The notes: generated by a model from the sequence alone, not told the origin. 64,000 nt of DNA from Mycoplasmoides alvi ATCC 29626 (GCF_000701785.1 NZ_JNJU01000002.1:1-64000); one strand, 5' to 3'. Shown: positions 45,705-56,151, numbered from the stretch's first letter. Numbers and translations: made by a program.

Positions 45705-46718
45705 TTATTCTTTAGTATTAATTCTATTTGATAAATAATCCAAAATATCATCTGTCTCACTAGTTAATAAATTATCATCTGATAAATTAGTAGTAATTTC
45801 ATCTAAAGTTCTAAAATAATCCGATTTTTCTAATAAAGATTTATGCAATGCTTTATCACTTGAATCACTATCTAAAAGATCTAAATTATCAAGATCTAAT
45901 GTGTTCATATTATTTAACTCATCTGTTGATGAAGTTATATTTTCTTCAAAATCATCTAATAATTTTTGAGTCACATTTAATTGATCAGTATAATTTTCAA
46001 TACTTTCAATTAATGGTTCTTCATTTATAAAAAAATCTTCATCATCAATTTCACTATCAATACTTTCTGATATTTCATCTAAAAAAGGCTTGTTATTATA
46101 ATTAATAAGTTGTTTTGTGTCAGTAGTAGAAATAAAATCATCTAATTGCACATTTTCTTTTAAATCATTGCTAACAACATTATCAATGTCATCTATATTA
46201 TTTTGGGTATTGTTTAATTGCTTTTCTATAATATTTTTTTTTATATCATTTTCTAAATTTGAATAATTATTTTGATTATTTCTTAAGTTCATTATTTTTT
46301 TTATTTCTGTAGGTTTAATATAATTTTGGTACAAATAATTATCATTTTGAACAGCTGAAATAATTTCAGTTAAATTGTCTTTATCTAAATCATAATAAAA
46401 TAAAGCAACATTCTTAATTTCTTCTTTAGAAATAGGTAGATTAATTAAAATATCTTTTGCTTCTTGCAAAATATTTTTATTAGTCACATAAACATAATAA
46501 AAATCAACAAAACTGTTTGGTTTTTGTTTTTGTAAAAAACTTTGAGTAATTAATTCAAAATTAGATATATCATCAGCAAATTCATAAGCAGTTAAAATAT
46601 TTTCTTTTTGAAAAAAACATAAAATTTTAAATTTAATTTCATCATCAATAATATAATCTTCAAATGATAATGTAAATTCATCTAAATTAGATTTCGCTGT
46701 TTGAGATTTTTGTTCCAT
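45705..46718 (-). CDS. Acidic Asp/Asn/Glu-rich protein of unknown function
   Basis: This 337-residue hydrophilic protein has no membrane segment. A folded-looking N-terminal domain (about residues 15-130, predicted mixed helix/strand, including 'KFKILCFFQKENILTAYEFADDI' and 'SFVDFYYVYVTNKN') is followed by a strongly acidic, low-complexity tail with many Asp, Asn and Glu residues. It lies between cinA and galE, a position occupied by uncharacterised genes in M. genitalium as I recall. Acidic tails of this kind occur in mycoplasma cytoskeletal proteins. No function is claimed. Confidence 0.65.
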   Translation of the reverse strand: MEQKSQTAKSNLDEFTLSFEDYIIDDEIKFKILCFFQKENILTAYEFADDISNFELITQSFLQKQKPNSFVDFYYVYVTNKNILQEAKDILINLPISKEEIKNVALFYYDLDKDNLTEIISAVQNDNYLYQNYIKPTEIKKIMNLRNNQNNYSNLENDIKKNIIEKQLNNTQNNIDDIDNVVSNDLKENVQLDDFISTTDTKQLINYNNKPFLDEISESIDSEIDDEDFFINEEPLIESIENYTDQLNVTQKLLDDFEENITSSTDELNNMNTLDLDNLDLLDSDSSDKALHKSLLEKSDYFRTLDEITTNLSDDNLLTSETDDILDYLSNRINTKE

Positions 46719-46737
46719 TTTTTATATCCTACAAATT

Positions 46738-47283
46738 TTATTTACTATTATCTTTTATTAACAACTTAAATAATTCTTCAATAATTTTTGAAGCCATTAA
46801 TTTTCGATAAATACTTCTTATTATTGATTCATTAACATCATGTGGATTATCATATGAACTAGATAACCATTTTTGTACTTCAGCAGAATCAATAATTCCT
46901 TCATATTCATAAGCGCGATCAATAATTACAATACAAAAATAATATAATCCGATTTGTTTGTTTTCTACAGTTTTTGGACCGGCAATTCCAGTTACACTTA
47001 TAGCAATATCAGAGTTTAATTTTTTAATTGCTCCTATTGCCATTTCTTTTGCAACTTCAGCAGAAACTTCACCATATTGACGCAAAGTATTTTCTTTAAC
47101 ACCAATTAAATTTTTTTTAATTTCTGGAGTATATGCAATAATACTTCCTTTAAATATTTGAGAAGCATTAGGAACACTAGTTATTGTAGACGCAATAATC
47201 CCGCCAGTAACTGATTCAACTGTTGATAAGGTGTATTTATTTTTAATTAATTTATCAATTATAAAGTCTTTGTAATCACGCAT
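46738..47283 (-). CDS. pncC: CinA C-terminal-domain amidase (PncC, NMN deamidase type)
   Basis: This 181-residue stand-alone CinA C-terminal domain has 'LSTVESVTGGIIASTITSVPNAS' (catalytic Ser-Lys region), 'KGSIIAYTPEIKKNLIGV', 'GEVSAEVAKEMA' and 'DIAISVTGIAGP'. This family hydrolyses nicotinamide mononucleotide to nicotinic acid mononucleotide. The N-terminal MoeA-like domain of full CinA is absent. In mycoplasma annotation it is often called cinA. It would act after the NAMPT-like enzyme at 41265-42659. Confidence 0.88.
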   Translation of the reverse strand: MRDYKDFIIDKLIKNKYTLSTVESVTGGIIASTITSVPNASQIFKGSIIAYTPEIKKNLIGVKENTLRQYGEVSAEVAKEMAIGAIKKLNSDIAISVTGIAGPKTVENKQIGLYYFCIVIIDRAYEYEGIIDSAEVQKWLSSSYDNPHDVNESIIRSIYRKLMASKIIEELFKLLIKDNSK

Positions 47284-47339
47284 ACTAAATATCTCTATAG
47301 TTAAAAATTGAACAATAGTAACTCATATTTTAATATTTA

Positions 47340-47981
47340 TTATTGTTCTTGATTAATCTTTAATAATCTTTGCACTTGATTAAAATAAATTACACAAGAT
47401 AAAATACTAAAAATTAAAGCAAATCAATAAATTAACATTTGAATAATTCAATATCATATTTCTTCACCACTAGTTAAATTTAAATTAAAAGATAAACCAA
47501 ATACAAAAAAAGTTAAAGAACATGCTAACATTTGAAAGATAGTTTTTAATTTTCCAAAAATATTTGCAGAAAGTAAAATATTTCGATTCATTGCAAACAT
47601 TCTTAATCCGTCAATAATAATATCTCTAACAACAAAAATAATGACAATAATGAAATGAACATAACCCTTTACGGCAAAAATAATTAAAACAGAATTAATT
47701 AAAATTTTGTCTGCCAAAGGATCTCATAATTTTCCTATATTAGAAACTACATCTCATTTTCGTGCTAAATATCCATCTAATCAATCTGTGAATCCAGAAA
47801 TTATAAACAATATACCTGAAATAAACAAACCAATAGAAACATTAATATTAATTTCACTACTAAGAAATAAAAAATTAAAAGAGTAAATTAGATTTGTTTC
47901 AATCGATAGCAAAACTATTATAGGAATAATTAAAATTATTCTAGATACAGTTAAGATATTAGGAATATTTTTTTTTATCAT
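47340..47981 (-). CDS. pgsA: CDP-diacylglycerol-glycerol-3-phosphate 3-phosphatidyltransferase
   Basis: The 213-residue membrane enzyme has the CDP-alcohol phosphotransferase signature DG-x2-AR-x8-G-x3-D-x3-D: 'DWLDGYLARKW...GKLWDPLADK' at about 66-92, plus five or six hydrophobic spans. It makes phosphatidylglycerol-phosphate from CDP-diacylglycerol and glycerol-3-phosphate. It sits 11 bases after asnS and 56 bases before cinA in a minus-strand cluster. Confidence 0.93.
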
Positions 47982-47992
47982 TTTTTTAAGTT

Positions 47993-49357
47993 TTAAAAAT
48001 CTAATTGATCATGAGCTCTTGGGAATGGAATTGCATCACGAATATTATCAATTCCTGTTAAATACATTACTAAACGATCAAATCCTAAACCAAAACCACT
48101 TGAACGATAGTAACCATATTTACGTAAATCTAAATATCATTGAATAGATGAAATATCCATATTTAATTCATTACATCTTTTAAGCAATTTATTATAACTA
48201 TCCTCACGTTGGCTACCGCCACATAACTCACCAACACCAGGAACTAATAAATCAACAGCAGCTACAGTTGCTCCATCATTATTTTGCTTCATGTAAAAAG
48301 CTTTAATTTCTTTGGGATAATTTAGAACAAATACAGGACGATTAAATACTTTTTCACAAATATATCTTTCATGTTCAGTTGCTAAATCCATTCCAAAATA
48401 AATATTCTTATTTTCAAAATTTACACCTTTAGCAACAGCTTGTTTTAAATGTTCAATTGCATCCTTATATTCAATTCTTGCAAAAGAATTAGATACAATT
48501 GTCTTTAAATTATCAATTAAATTTTTATTAATTTTTTCATTACAATATTCAAGCTCGCTTTTTGCATATGTAGTAAGATATACAATTGAATGTTTAATCA
48601 TTTGTTCCATGATTATAGTTAAATCTTTTAAATTTATAAATGCAATTTCTGGTTCTATCATTCAAAATTCTGACAAATGACGGTTTGTATGTGATTTTTC
48701 AGCTCTAAAAGTTGGTCCAAAAGTAAAAACTCTTTTGTAAACTTGAGCATAAGCTTCTGCGGCCATTTGGCCACTAACAGTTAAAAGTGCTCTTTTACCA
48801 AAAAAATTTGGATCAGCTGGACTGCTAACTTGAAAAAACTCTCCTGCTCCCTCACTATCATTTGAAGTTATTATTGGTGCATGAATATATGTAAAACCAT
48901 TATTTTTGAAAAATTCAAAAATGGAATTGCTAAGTTCACTTCTAATTTTCATAATGCTATAAAACTTATTAGTTCGTGGTCTCAGATGTGCAAGTGATCG
49001 TAAAAATTCGTTACCATGATGTTTTTTTTGAATTGGATAATCATTATCTGATTCTTTTAAAATACTAATTCTAGTTGCTTGAATTTCAAATGGTTGCTTT
49101 GCCTTTGGAGTTAAAATTAAAATACCTTCAACAAGAATGCTAGAACTTAAAGTAAGATTTTTTAATTCATTGTAATTGGATATAGTTTCACGTTTATAAA
49201 CAATTTGTACATTTTCTAATGTAGAACCATCACTAAAAGATATAAAACCTATTGAACCGCTTTCCCTATTTGACCTCACCCAGCCTACAAGGCACACAGA
49301 AACATTATTCAAAGAATGATATTCATTTCAAAGTTTTTTTGTATAAAAAATTTCCAT
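47993..49357 (-). CDS. asnS: Asparaginyl-tRNA synthetase
   Basis: This 454-residue class II synthetase has an N-terminal OB-fold ('[19 protein letters not shown]'), motif 2-type '[24 protein letters not shown]' and motif 3-type '[11 protein letters not shown]' near the C-terminus. The 'NRHL' sequence and absence of the AspRS insertion fit AsnRS. It charges tRNA-Asn. The ATG at 49357 has GGAA upstream. It is divergent from the metallo-hydrolase at 49540; 182 bases between them hold both promoters. Confidence 0.95.
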
Positions 49358-49539
49358 AAATTATTTCCAGAACTTACTTAGAACATAATAATCAAAAAAT
49401 ATGAGAAATATATAATTATTATATGAATATGATACTTGTATATTATAACATTAATAAAAACATAGAAAATTATTGCAAATGTATAAGTAAATTATGTGTT
49501 TAAAGTTATTTAAATTTTATTAGTATGAGAGAAATTAAT

Positions 49540-50238
49540 ATGAATATCAAAGATAAATTAAACAATTTATATAAATGCAATTATAAAAACCAATGAATAT
49601 TTCATAATTTATATGTAATGATAGGTGGCTCAATAAATAACAATAGTTTCATAATAATGAATGAAGATGAAGCAGTTGTAATTGATCCAAGTTTTAATTC
49701 AGAAAAAATTAGTAAATTTTTATCAAGACATAAAATAAAAAAATTAGTAATATTATTGACACATGGACATTATGATCATGTAGGTCATAGCAATAAACTT
49801 GCTACAAAATTTAATGCGAAAATTTATATCCATAAAAACGATTTAGAACTAAAAATAACTCAACAAGCTAAATATTTTGAATTTTTAGATGAACATGACA
49901 ATTTGTATAATCAATTTGTTGGGTTTACAAAGAATACTTTTAAATTACCATTACAAAAAATTCAAGTAAAAATGTTAGAAACACCTGGTCACACACCTGG
50001 CAGTGTTTGTTATTGAATTGATAAATATGTATTTTCTGGTGATTTAATTTTTGATAATGATATTGGTCGGACAGACTTTGATTACTCAAATAAAAAATTA
50101 ATGAATGAAAGTTTATTACTTTTTGTCAAGACATTCAAAAATAAGAATCTTTATTTGTTTCCTGGACATGAAGAATGAACACCAATTAATCAACTAGAAT
50201 GAACTAATCATTATGTCAAAAAATTTTTTAAAAAATAA
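49540..50238 (+). CDS. Metallo-beta-lactamase-fold hydrolase (glyoxalase II-like)
   Basis: This 232-residue protein has the zinc motif 'THGHYDHVGH' (H-x-H-x-D-H) at about 84-93, 'TPGHTPGSVCYW' with the next His, 'FSGDLIFDNDIGRTDF' with the bridging Asp, and 'LFPGHEEWTP' with the last His. All ligands are present. This matches small glyoxalase II-like or persulphide-dioxygenase-like enzymes; the substrate is unknown. An in-frame ATG five codons upstream exists. Its stop abuts, without any spacer, the stop of the convergent coaD gene. Confidence 0.85.
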
Positions 50239-50694
50239 TTAATTTTTATTAGATTTAAAAAATTTATTATGTTTCTTAAGTGTTTTTTTAATGTCTGAGG
50301 ATGATATAGATTGATATGCAACATCACTAAAAAAAACAATTGTTTCTAATTTTTTATCTAATTTTTTATTAATAGAAGCATTATGAAGACTTTGTTGAAA
50401 ATCATCCATGTTTCTTACACTAGTTATTAAATATTTAGCCTTATATAATTTTGCTGCATCTACAATATAACTAGGTCATGAAATAACTTTTACATTTTTT
50501 AATTTTAATTTTTTTATTACCTTTTCTACTTTTGATTTTCTTTCCAATAAAGATAAATCATATAATTTATCCACATTTATTGAAACACATAATATTAATT
50601 CATCAAATAAATCAATTGCTTTCTTAATAATGTGAATATGTCCGCTATGAATAGGATCAAAACTACCAGGAAATAAAGCAATTCGTTTTTTCAT
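50239..50694 (-). CDS. coaD: Phosphopantetheine adenylyltransferase
   Basis: The 151-residue enzyme has the nucleotidyltransferase motif 'FPGSFDPIHSGHIHII' (HxGH at the active site) and the late 'QSISSSDIKK' region. It performs the fourth step of CoA synthesis. Its ATG overlaps the nusG stop by one base (TAATG), indicating translational coupling. The C-terminus is Lys-rich and divergent. Confidence 0.92.
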
Positions 50695-51605
50695 TATTCT
50701 TTTAGTTTAACTTGATTTAAAGGCAATACAAGATTAATTGTTTTTCCCATAAAATCAATTATTTGAACTTCAATTTCATTGTTAACTAAATTTAAACCAA
50801 TTACTTGACCATCAATGCCTGCATGATCGCCAAAAAGAATTGTAACAGTATGTCCAATTTTGAAATTAGAATTTATATCTTTTGGATCTAAATTACTTTT
50901 ATAAATTTTATTTTCAGGAATTAATTTAGAATTTTTTGAAATATTTGTATATTCATTATCAAAATTATTAGTAATACTTTTATTCTCATCATTAGATAAC
51001 AAATCACTAACATCTGTAACAGTTTCAATCTTCTTATTTAAATTACTAACTTGAGTTGAATCGAAACCAATTAAATTGCCATCTGAATCAAACTTATCTT
51101 TAGGAACTTCAATAATAGAATTTGATGTTACTACAGCATAATAATCTTCATCTAATGATTCACCTGATAATAACATTTCTTCATCAAACGTAATTGGAAT
51201 AGGTTTTGCTCCTTTTCCAAAAGAACCAACTAAACCACTAATATTTTGGGCATTACGAACGGCAAATCAAGTATCATCATTCATAATCATCTTAACATAA
51301 ATGTAACCTGGAAATTTATTACGATCAATGATTTTAACTTTTAAATATTTACCATTGCCTAATGTTTTCCATTTAATATTAGAAGAATTTCGCATAGATT
51401 TTGGTGGTAATTTTTGAGGATTATTATCATCAAAAATTTCCTCAATTATTTCGCGACGTTTAATTGTCTTTGCATCAATAATGTATTCATCAAAATGCAT
51501 TGCTTGAACTTTAGCTTTTAAATTTTTAATAACTGTGTCTTCATTGCCATTTGTACAAGTTGTGACAAACCACTGAGCAATTAATTGTTTATTTTTTACT
51601 GCCAT
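50694..51605 (-). CDS. nusG: Transcription termination/antitermination factor NusG
   Basis: This 303-residue protein has an NGN domain ('QWFVTTCTNGNEDTVIKNLK' to 'FPGYIYVKMIMNDDTWFAVRN', residues about 10-120, with an internal insertion) and a C-terminal KOW domain ('KIGHTVTILFGDHAGIDGQVIG', about 246-267). Between them lies an Asn/Asp/Ser-rich linker of about 100 residues, so it is far longer than the 180 or so residues of E. coli NusG. It binds RNA polymerase and ribosomal protein S10. Order here is rpmG-secE-nusG-coaD. Confidence 0.93.
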
Positions 51606-51633
51606 ATTTTTTATAACTTCCCTATAGAAAAAT

Positions 51634-52035
51634 TTATTTTAAAATTCCTAATGCAACAAAAATTTCACTAATACCAAAAAACAAACCAGTTAAAATTGCA
51701 ACAATCAAAAGAACAATTAAAAAACTACTAATTAAATATTTTGGTGTAGGCCAAGAAATTCTTTTAGATTCTTTATTCATTCCAAATCATCATTGTTTAA
51801 TTCGAAATTTAAAACCTAATTTTTCGCCTTTAACATTTTCATTATCAGCTAATTTGTAGTTTTCTTTTTCCTGTTTGCGTTTTTCCTTTACACGTTCTTT
51901 TAGTTCTTTATGTGCTTTTAATACATCTGGATCTTCATACTCAGAAAGTACAGAACGACGTGAAATAGATCGTTCATGAATTTCAGACTGATTACTTTCA
52001 ATATTAAAATTTTCATTGTTATTATTTTGTGACAT
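51634..52035 (-). CDS. secE: SecE preprotein translocase subunit
   Basis: This 133-residue protein has a long charged, probably coiled N-terminal extension (about 1-75, Glu/Lys/Arg-rich) and then the SecE core: 'WWFGMNKESKRISWPTPKYL' and one membrane helix (about 103-127). Together with SecY and SecG (20186-20413) it forms the translocon. It starts one base from the end of rpmG and precedes nusG, the conserved order. Confidence 0.92.
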
Positions 52036-52182
52036 TTAGCGAGACTCCTTATGAAGGGTTTTAGCATTACATTTTGAACAATATTTATTTAATTCAAGAC
52101 GTTGAGTTTTAAGATTTGATTTAGTTGTAGAATAATTACGAGACATGCAATTTTCACAAATTAAAATAGACTTGGATCGCAT
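52036..52182 (-). CDS. rpmG: Ribosomal protein L33
   Basis: This 48-residue protein has '[17 protein letters not shown]', '[19 protein letters not shown]'. Both CxxC pairs are intact, so it is the zinc-binding C+ form. It is the first gene of the rpmG-secE-nusG-coaD operon and is directly adjacent to secE. Confidence 0.95.
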   Translation of the reverse strand: MRSKSILICENCMSRNYSTTKSNLKTQRLELNKYCSKCNAKTLHKESR

Positions 52183-52213
52183 ATTCAAAGTTAACTTTAA
52201 AATACATTAAAAA

Positions 52214-52236
52214 AACTCAATGCATAGCAATGAGTT
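52214..52236 (-). terminator. Terminator downstream of the coaX-like gene
   Basis: A 10-base stem AACTCAATGC/GCAATGAGTT (one mismatch) with a three-base loop is followed on the minus strand by a run of T. It lies 20 bases past the stop at 52257 and separates that gene from rpmG. Confidence 0.7.
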
Positions 52237-52256
52237 GTTACTATTATACAATTTTA

Positions 52257-53027
52257 TCAATTGTTTGTTTTGTGTATTAAATAATAACCAATTAAAATGG
52301 CATTTTTATCTATAACATATTTAAAATTTAATTCTGAATTACTTGCTTCAAAACCAGTTAAAATTATTAATAATTCATTACTTTTAATTGTCTTTAAAGC
52401 CATGTTATAAAAACTAGACATAAAACCATTTTTGAAATGATATATGCCAGAATTTAAAGCAGTTAAAGTGTCATGTCCGTAATCAAAATTTTTTGATAAT
52501 TCAAGATTTTTAATATTAATTAATGCAGTTTTATCAACTAATGCATCTAAACTTGTTTTTAAACCACTTACTATGCTAACTCCTTTTAGGACATTATTGT
52601 TTATTAAAATAGCAACCAATGCAGTTCCGAAAGAAAAACCAATTACATTTTTATTTTTAAAAGCACAATATGTTGCAAAAGCTAAAATATCATTGCCAAT
52701 TTCATTCAATTTCATATCTGAACTTAATTTAAAAATAAATTTTGTTTTTTTATTTATTACATGAGGAGTCAATAATAATTTTTCTTTAAAAGTTTTAATA
52801 AAAAAAGAATTTAATTTAGGAACCACACTTCCTAAAATTATTGAATCAATATTAATTGATTTAAGTTTTTGTTTTAAGATTTGGAATAAAAAATTATTTT
52901 TTGTTGAAATTATTTTTGTAGGATAACTAAAAGAAAAAAAAATTTCATCATTAATATTAAATAAAGCAAATTTTGTATATGAATTACCAATATCAATTAC
53001 CAAAACATTTTTTTCTTTCTTTTTCAT
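52257..53027 (-). CDS. coaX: Type III pantothenate kinase-like protein (CoaX-like), divergent
   Basis: This 256-residue ASKHA-fold protein has the phosphate-1 motif 'VLVIDIGNSYTKFALF' at the N-terminus, 'ILGSVVPKLN', 'EIGNDILAFATY' and 'GVSIVSGLKTSLDAL'. In CoaX the catalytic segment reads (V/I)D(A/F)GTA; here it is 'IGFSFGTALVA', with Ser in place of the Asp, and the following Gly-Gly is also missing. It may be an inactive relative or use another residue. It is upstream of rpmG, with its own terminator. Family assignment is good; activity is doubtful. Confidence 0.72.
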   Translation of the reverse strand: MKKKEKNVLVIDIGNSYTKFALFNINDEIFFSFSYPTKIISTKNNFLFQILKQKLKSINIDSIILGSVVPKLNSFFIKTFKEKLLLTPHVINKKTKFIFKLSSDMKLNEIGNDILAFATYCAFKNKNVIGFSFGTALVAILINNNVLKGVSIVSGLKTSLDALVDKTALINIKNLELSKNFDYGHDTLTALNSGIYHFKNGFMSSFYNMALKTIKSNELLIILTGFEASNSELNFKYVIDKNAILIGYYLIHKTNN

Positions 53028-53038
53028 AAATCTATAAA

Positions 53039-53704
53039 TTAATTATTTGATAAACTTGCAGTTGGAAGTTTACTATTATCTATTTTGTCTTTAGAGTCAT
53101 TTTGAACTTTTGAAGTTTCAGGTTCTAAATTTATAATTACTGATTTACTATCAGTTTTGTCGCCATCAACTATAGAACCTTTCTCTCGTTGCAAAAGTTC
53201 AACATCAATTTTAAATCTAGCGTATTTAATAAATCCAAAACTCAACAGACTCATCAAACAAGAAAATCCTAAAATAAACCACAAAATAATATAAGTAACA
53301 TTAGAAATATAATTCTTAATAACTTTTTCATCAGAGAAAGATGGATTATTAATTTGGTTAACTGATAAAAGCACCATTACAATTGATAAACTAAAGATAA
53401 GTAACAAATTAAAGCAATATATAACTATTCCCACAATGTAAAAAACTGTTCATTTTTTATTAAAATGAAATTTTTTATAAGGGTAATCTTTAACAAAATA
53501 TTTGATGTCCAAAAAATATAAAAAACCAGTAATTAAAATGGAAATTAAAGGACATATTAAGAGAAAGTAAAAATTGCCACCAAATAAATTTGAATCTATT
53601 GATTTAATAAGTAAATCCCTAACAGCAAAATTAATTCCACTAGTTGCAATTAAAATTATATTAGCTAAAACAAGAATATAATGAGATCTTCAATTACGTT
53701 TCAT
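53039..53704 (-). CDS. Four-span membrane protein of unknown function
   Basis: This 221-residue protein has four membrane segments (about 9-30, 45-65, 90-112 and 132-155) and a hydrophilic, Asp/Lys/Ser-rich cytoplasmic tail from about residue 165. I do not recognise the family. It lies between nusB and the coaX-like gene; M. genitalium has an uncharacterised membrane gene next to nusB (MG028, from memory), which may be the counterpart. Confidence 0.7.
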
Positions 53705-53741
53705 ATACACTAATATTAAATTGTTTTTAAATAAAATTTAT

Positions 53742-54137
53742 TTAAATTAAAATTTTATCCAAAATAGCATGAACAATTTTTTTTAAATGCTTGTCAGAAT
53801 AATGATCAATTGTTATTAAAGACTGATCAATTAAAATAGCTTTTTGAGTTTTATGAACTTCTCACTCAGCTAATGCTTCAAAAATAACTGCTTTGGCAAT
53901 ATTATCAAATTCATCATATGATCACTTAGTTTTTAAATTATTTTTGATTAGATTTTCATATTTAAAATAATTTTGAGCAAACATTTTTACAATTTTTAAT
54001 TGCCATTCATCTAACTTATTGTATTGATCATATTTCTGAAAATTATAAATAATAACACTTGAATCAGTTTCTTCTCTAAGTAAGCAAGAAAATATGTACT
54101 CAAATACTGCAACTCTTTTTGCTCATATTTGTTTCAT
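53742..54137 (-). CDS. nusB: Transcription antitermination protein NusB
   Basis: The 131-residue all-helical protein has 'RVAVFEYIFSCLL' at the N-terminus and 'AKAVIFEALAEWEVHKTQKAILIDQSLITIDHYSDK' followed by 'KKIVHAILDKIL', the NusB pattern with the final FINGVLD-like helix. It binds boxA RNA with S10 in rRNA antitermination. It follows the Asp23-like gene by two bases in the efp-asp23-nusB cluster typical of Firmicutes. Confidence 0.85.
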
Positions 54138-54139
54138 AA

Positions 54140-54481
54140 TTACTTTTTGCTCATGCAAGTACAAAACACTACATTGACAGTTAAAACTTCTATTTGAAAT
54201 TCATTTTTTAAAAAATCTTGAATTCCTTTTTGAATATTATTAATAACTTTATTTTGGATTTTATTTTGATTTCTAGTATTCAAAAAAACATTTACTTGAA
54301 ATGTAGTATCATGCTCAAAATCACAAAATTCTAATTTTTGAAAAAAAACATCTCTAGCACCAATTAAGGACTTGACAACATTTGTCAAAATTTCTTGTAA
54401 AGTAGAGTAATTTATTAAAATTGAACCCTGTGTAGTTTTAACTATTTGTTTAAAAATTTCATTTTTATTAATTAAGCTCAT
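54140..54481 (-). CDS. Asp23/Gls24 family protein
   Basis: The 113-residue protein has 'LQEILTNVVKSLIGARDVFFQKLEF', a central beta region 'FQVNVFLNTRN' and the terminal 'IQDFLKNEFQIEVLTVNVVF', the layout of Asp23 (YqhY/YloU-type) proteins. The position between efp and nusB is the conserved yqhY site. YqhY homologues are linked to lipid metabolism and envelope stress. The sequence is divergent, so context is part of the evidence. Confidence 0.7.
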   Translation of the reverse strand: MSLINKNEIFKQIVKTTQGSILINYSTLQEILTNVVKSLIGARDVFFQKLEFCDFEHDTTFQVNVFLNTRNQNKIQNKVINNIQKGIQDFLKNEFQIEVLTVNVVFCTCMSKK

Positions 54482-54484
54482 AAA

Positions 54485-55054
54485 TTATTTTTGCCATCTG
54501 CTAACATAGGTGCCTTCTTCAACATTAACTACAATCTTCTCTCCTGTAGAAATAAATTGGGGAACGTCTAATTGATAACCTGTTACTAACCTAGCTTTTT
54601 TCATGGCATTTGTAACAGTATTTCCTTGAACAGCATCCTCTGCCATTTCAATTTCAACAACAACTTGATCAGGCAATGTTAAACCTAAAATTTCACCCTC
54701 ATACAAAATGATGCTTACTTCTGTGCCCTCAGTAATAAAATTTTTTTCTCATTCAAGTTTTTTAATAGGAATTGAAATTTGTTCATATGTTTCATTATCC
54801 ATGAAATTCAAATTATCGCCATCTCCATACATAAAAGACATTTTCTTTTTATCAACTTGAGCTTGCTCTAATTTCATCCCTGTAAAAACTTCGACAGTAA
54901 TTGACCCTGTGCGTAAATTTTTAACTTTACACTTGACAATTCCCTCGCGCATTGCTGTTTTATTGAATGAATTACTTAATACTAAATAAATTCCATTATT
55001 AAAAAAAATTGTATGTCCAGATCTTAAATCTTTTGCTGCAATAATACTACCCAT
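54485..55054 (-). CDS. efp: Elongation factor P
   Basis: This 189-residue protein starts '[23 protein letters not shown]' (KOW-like domain 1) and has '[25 protein letters not shown]' and the C-terminal '[13 protein letters not shown]' OB domain. It relieves ribosome stalling at poly-proline, relevant here because the adhesin tails are Pro-rich. The modifiable tip lies in '[12 protein letters not shown]', with no obvious Lys34/Arg32 equivalent confirmed. Confidence 0.95.
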
Positions 55055-55057
55055 AAC

Positions 55058-56011
55058 CTATTCCCTCAATAATTTTAATTGACGATTATTTAAAAAATTT
55101 TTTTTAGGATATTTGATTCACTTGTGAATTTTTAAGTACAAAACTCAATTAAATACTCATGCAAAAAGAAAAGGCAACCAAGTATGTGATGGTTTAGTAG
55201 GTAAATTTATTACCTGGCTTTTCTTTTTGAGTTGATCTAAAAAACCTGGTAGTAAACTATAAACATAAACAACTACCCCAGCATCATTCAAACACATATT
55301 TTTTAAAGTTTCACATCAAGCATTAAATTTAGCATCATTTGTTCAAGGTGTTGTAGTAGAATTTCCAGGTCTAGTAGAAAATCAAGTGCCTAGCGATTCA
55401 CGTATGTAATAAACACTCTTAGATTTTGATACTGCCTGATGATATAAAATACAATCCTGATATCACATATTTTCTAAAAGATCGTCCAAACTATAAAATA
55501 GTTCATTTGAATAAAATTTACATATAGGTTGACTATGAGGAGTACGTAATTTTTTTTTATTATTTATTTGTCTAGATTTGCCAAAAAAAGGATTTAAAAC
55601 ATATTTTTTGTCATCATCAATAAAACAATCAAATGATGAAACGATCATATCATAATCAATATATGGCAATACTTTACTAAAAGCATCTTCAAAAAAATAA
55701 TCATCACTGTCAAGAATAGTAATTAATTTACCATGAGCTAAATTATTTTTTTTAACAAAATTTATAACAGACCCTCAATTCCCATTAGTTTTTTTATAAT
55801 AAAAAATATTTGATGAATAATGATGCAAATAGTTTTGCATAACAATCTCAGTTTCATCTGTAGAACCATCATCAACAACAATTACTTCAATCTTATTAAA
55901 AACAATATTTTGATTAATAATTGAATTTAAAGCAAAAGGCAAATAATCACAACAATTATATGTTGGCACTATTACTGTGATGTCAAAATTGTTTATCTTT
56001 AAATTTGCCAT
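55058..56011 (-). CDS. Glycosyltransferase family 2
   Basis: The 317-residue GT-A enzyme has 'ITVIVPTYNCCDYLPFALNSI' at the N-terminus, 'EVIVVDDGSTDET', 'ITILDSDDYF' (DxD metal motif) and later 'WYQDCILYHQAV'. The start at 56011 (MANLKINN) matches where the fold begins; an ATG at 56059 would add 16 hydrophobic residues without a ribosome-binding site. A GT2 gene directly before efp is also found in M. genitalium (MG025, from memory). It probably builds glycolipids or surface glycan with UDP-sugars from GalU/GalE. Confidence 0.85.
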
Positions 56012-56151
56012 ACTTGAATTGAAATTTAAGAAATCTAATATTATAAATACATATAACATTATAAAATCATATTTAGATTTATGTTAGTTAGTATTTATTT
56101 TTTTACAAATTTTTTTAATTAGTAAGCATTAAACACTTAAATATAGTGCTT

